From contig CAYZFD010000072.1 in assembly GCA_964477735.1 (NCBI GenBank), positions 1-5,983 of the forward strand: DNA of 5,983 nucleotides. The letters run 5' to 3'. The notes beneath the pieces are model-generated. The model saw nothing but the letters and a program-made list of their open reading frames with translations, was not told the origin of the DNA and did no database searches. The first letter of the stretch is position 1, and every line of letters begins with the position of its first letter. The translations under genes and the position numbers were made by a program. This stretch comes from CAYZFD01 sp964477735. Lineage in GTDB: Bacteria; Bacteroidota; Bacteroidia; Flavobacteriales; Flavobacteriaceae. Positions 4,871-5,983 of this stretch are shown piece by piece.

Positions 4871-5983
4871 ATGAGTTCAGCATCAAGCAAACGCTACCAT
4901 TTAAGAGGAGTCTCAGCAGCTAAGGAAGATGTTCACCAAGCTATTCGCCACGTTGATAAAGGGCTTTTTCCTAAAGCTTTTTGTAAAATAGTACCCGATT
5001 TTTTAACCAATGACCCCAATTACGGTGTTGTGATGCATGCCGATGGGGCTGGAACAAAATCTTCATTGGCCTATGCCTATTGGAAAGAAACTGGGGATTT
5101 GTCGGTTTGGAAAGGAATTGCTCAAGATGCACTCATCATGAATGTTGATGATCTGCTTTGTGTTGGGGTGACCAGCAACATTTTACTTTCTTCAACCATA
5201 GGTCGAAACAAAAACAAAATTCCTGGAGAGGTTATTACAGCCATCATTGAGGGAACCCAATCGCTGATTGAAGAGCTTTCAAAACATGGTATTCAAATTC
5301 ATAGTACGGGTGGAGAAACTGCAGATGTAGGGGATCTGGTTCGCACCATAATCGTTGATTCTACCGTAACGGCACGCATTAAACGATCTGAAGTCATTGA
5401 TAATGCCAACATTCGTCCTGGAGCAGTTGTTGTGGGCTTGGCTTCATTTGGGCAATCCACTTACGAAAACGAATACAACGGTGGCATGGGCAGTAACGGC
5501 TTAACATCTGCTCGTCACGATGTTTTTTCTAAAGCGCTTGCGCAAAAATATCCAGAAACTTTTGATCATGAATTGCCCAACGAATTGGTTTATTCTGGCT
5601 CAAAGAATTTGATTGACCCCATTGAAAACAGTTCTCTAAATGCTGGAAAACTGGTATTGTCTCCCACTAGAACCTATGCGCCTGTCATTCAGCAAGTCTT
5701 GCAAATTGTTGAAAGATCATCTATTTATGGCATGGTGCATTGCAGTGGTGGTGCCCAAACCAAAATCCTTCATTTTGTTGATAATTTACACATTGTAAAA
5801 GACAATTTATTTGAAATTCCACCGCTATTCAAACTCATCCAAATTGAATCACAAACAGATTGGCGTGAAATGTATCAGGTGTTTAATATGGGCCACAGAA
5901 TGGAACTTTATGTTAGCCCTGATGTGGCCGATGACATTATTTCAATTTCAAAATCATTCAATATTGATGCACAAGTCGTGGGC
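4871..5983 (+). CDS. purM: AIR synthase, phosphoribosylformylglycinamidine cyclo-ligase (PurM), 3' end cut by the window
   Basis: PurM closes the imidazole ring in de novo purine synthesis, converting FGAM plus ATP to AIR in the cytoplasm. The frame is open for 371 codons to the window edge with no stop. From memory of the Bacteroidota form (about 390 residues) only some 20 are missing. Visible AIR synthase-fold motifs are HADGAGTKSSLAYAYW (56-71, nucleotide-binding segment), DALIMNVDDLLCVGVT (86-101), STGGETADVGDLVRT (145-159), SGGAQTKI (292-299) and FNMGHRMELYVSP (338-350, compare FNMGIGM in classical PurM). Several differ from E. coli PurM: GAGTK for GVGTK, GGETADVG for GGETAEMP, and an extended N-terminus and middle. 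This is the divergent long form normally annotated as purM in this phylum. The start at 4871 follows an exact -7 box by 20 bases; no Shine-Dalgarno is seen. It lies 61 bases after the GSIII gene in the same direction, linking glutamine supply with a glutamine-consuming pathway. A related AIR synthase-fold protein (HypE, SelD, ThiL) is much less likely. Confidence 0.9.
   Translation, partial: MSSASSKRYHLRGVSAAKEDVHQAIRHVDKGLFPKAFCKIVPDFLTNDPNYGVVMHADGAGTKSSLAYAYWKETGDLSVWKGIAQDALIMNVDDLLCVGVTSNILLSSTIGRNKNKIPGEVITAIIEGTQSLIEELSKHGIQIHSTGGETADVGDLVRTIIVDSTVTARIKRSEVIDNANIRPGAVVVGLASFGQSTYENEYNGGMGSNGLTSARHDVFSKALAQKYPETFDHELPNELVYSGSKNLIDPIENSSLNAGKLVLSPTRTYAPVIQQVLQIVERSSIYGMVHCSGGAQTKILHFVDNLHIVKDNLFEIPPLFKLIQIESQTDWREMYQVFNMGHRMELYVSPDVADDIISISKSFNIDAQVVG

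Noticed and set aside
1..5983. Mobile elements, CRISPR arrays, phage or defence genes
   Set aside because: No repeat-spacer pattern, transposase or integrase motifs or terminal repeats are visible. The tRNA 3' end shows no duplicated attachment-like copy within the window.

Overview
The window looks like ordinary core chromosome of a Bacteroidota member, most likely in class Flavobacteriia. It is AT-rich with compact intergenic regions. The genes have no obvious Shine-Dalgarno sequences. Four of the five recognisable promoters carry an exact Bacteroidota -7 box (TAnnTTTG), and the fifth has one mismatch. The single tRNA does not encode its CCA end. The combination of a type II and a type III glutamine synthetase with the long Bacteroidota form of PurM supports the same placement. 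The sequence is a draft assembly: exactly 100 Ns sit inside one gene.

Layout from left to right: (1) 3-428 (+), the C-terminal end of a GH51-type alpha-L-arabinofuranosidase, closed by a hairpin terminator at 454-484. (2) 506-579 (-), a tRNA-Arg(ACG) with a textbook promoter at 592-622. (3) 839-1768 (+), a complete K+-independent Ca2+/Na+ antiporter of the CaxA/YrbG family. (4) A perfect bidirectional terminator at 1772-1799, shared with the convergent gene. (5) 1821-2828 (-), a complete type II (eukaryote-like) glutamine synthetase. (6) A 220-base divergent control region, 2829-3048, with a promoter for each flanking glutamine synthetase and several small inverted repeats. (7) 3049-4809 (+), a type III glutamine synthetase interrupted by the gap at 3882-3981, which hides most of the catalytic core. 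(8) 4871-5983 (+), a Bacteroidota-type PurM (AIR synthase) running off the right edge.

The right half is a nitrogen-assimilation and purine block. Two unrelated-length glutamine synthetases are transcribed head to head and make glutamine from glutamate, ammonia and ATP. Glutamine is the amide donor for de novo purine synthesis, where PurM closes the imidazole ring. The left half (arabinofuranosidase end, tRNA, cation antiporter) has no evident functional link to it.

I see no mobile element, CRISPR array, toxin-antitoxin pair, defence system or other candidate for an undescribed system. The points most worth checking are the tRNA with a swapped elbow pair (A19-U56 instead of G19-C56), the mis-sized assembly gap in the type III synthetase, and the small symmetric sites in the divergent glutamine synthetase control region.
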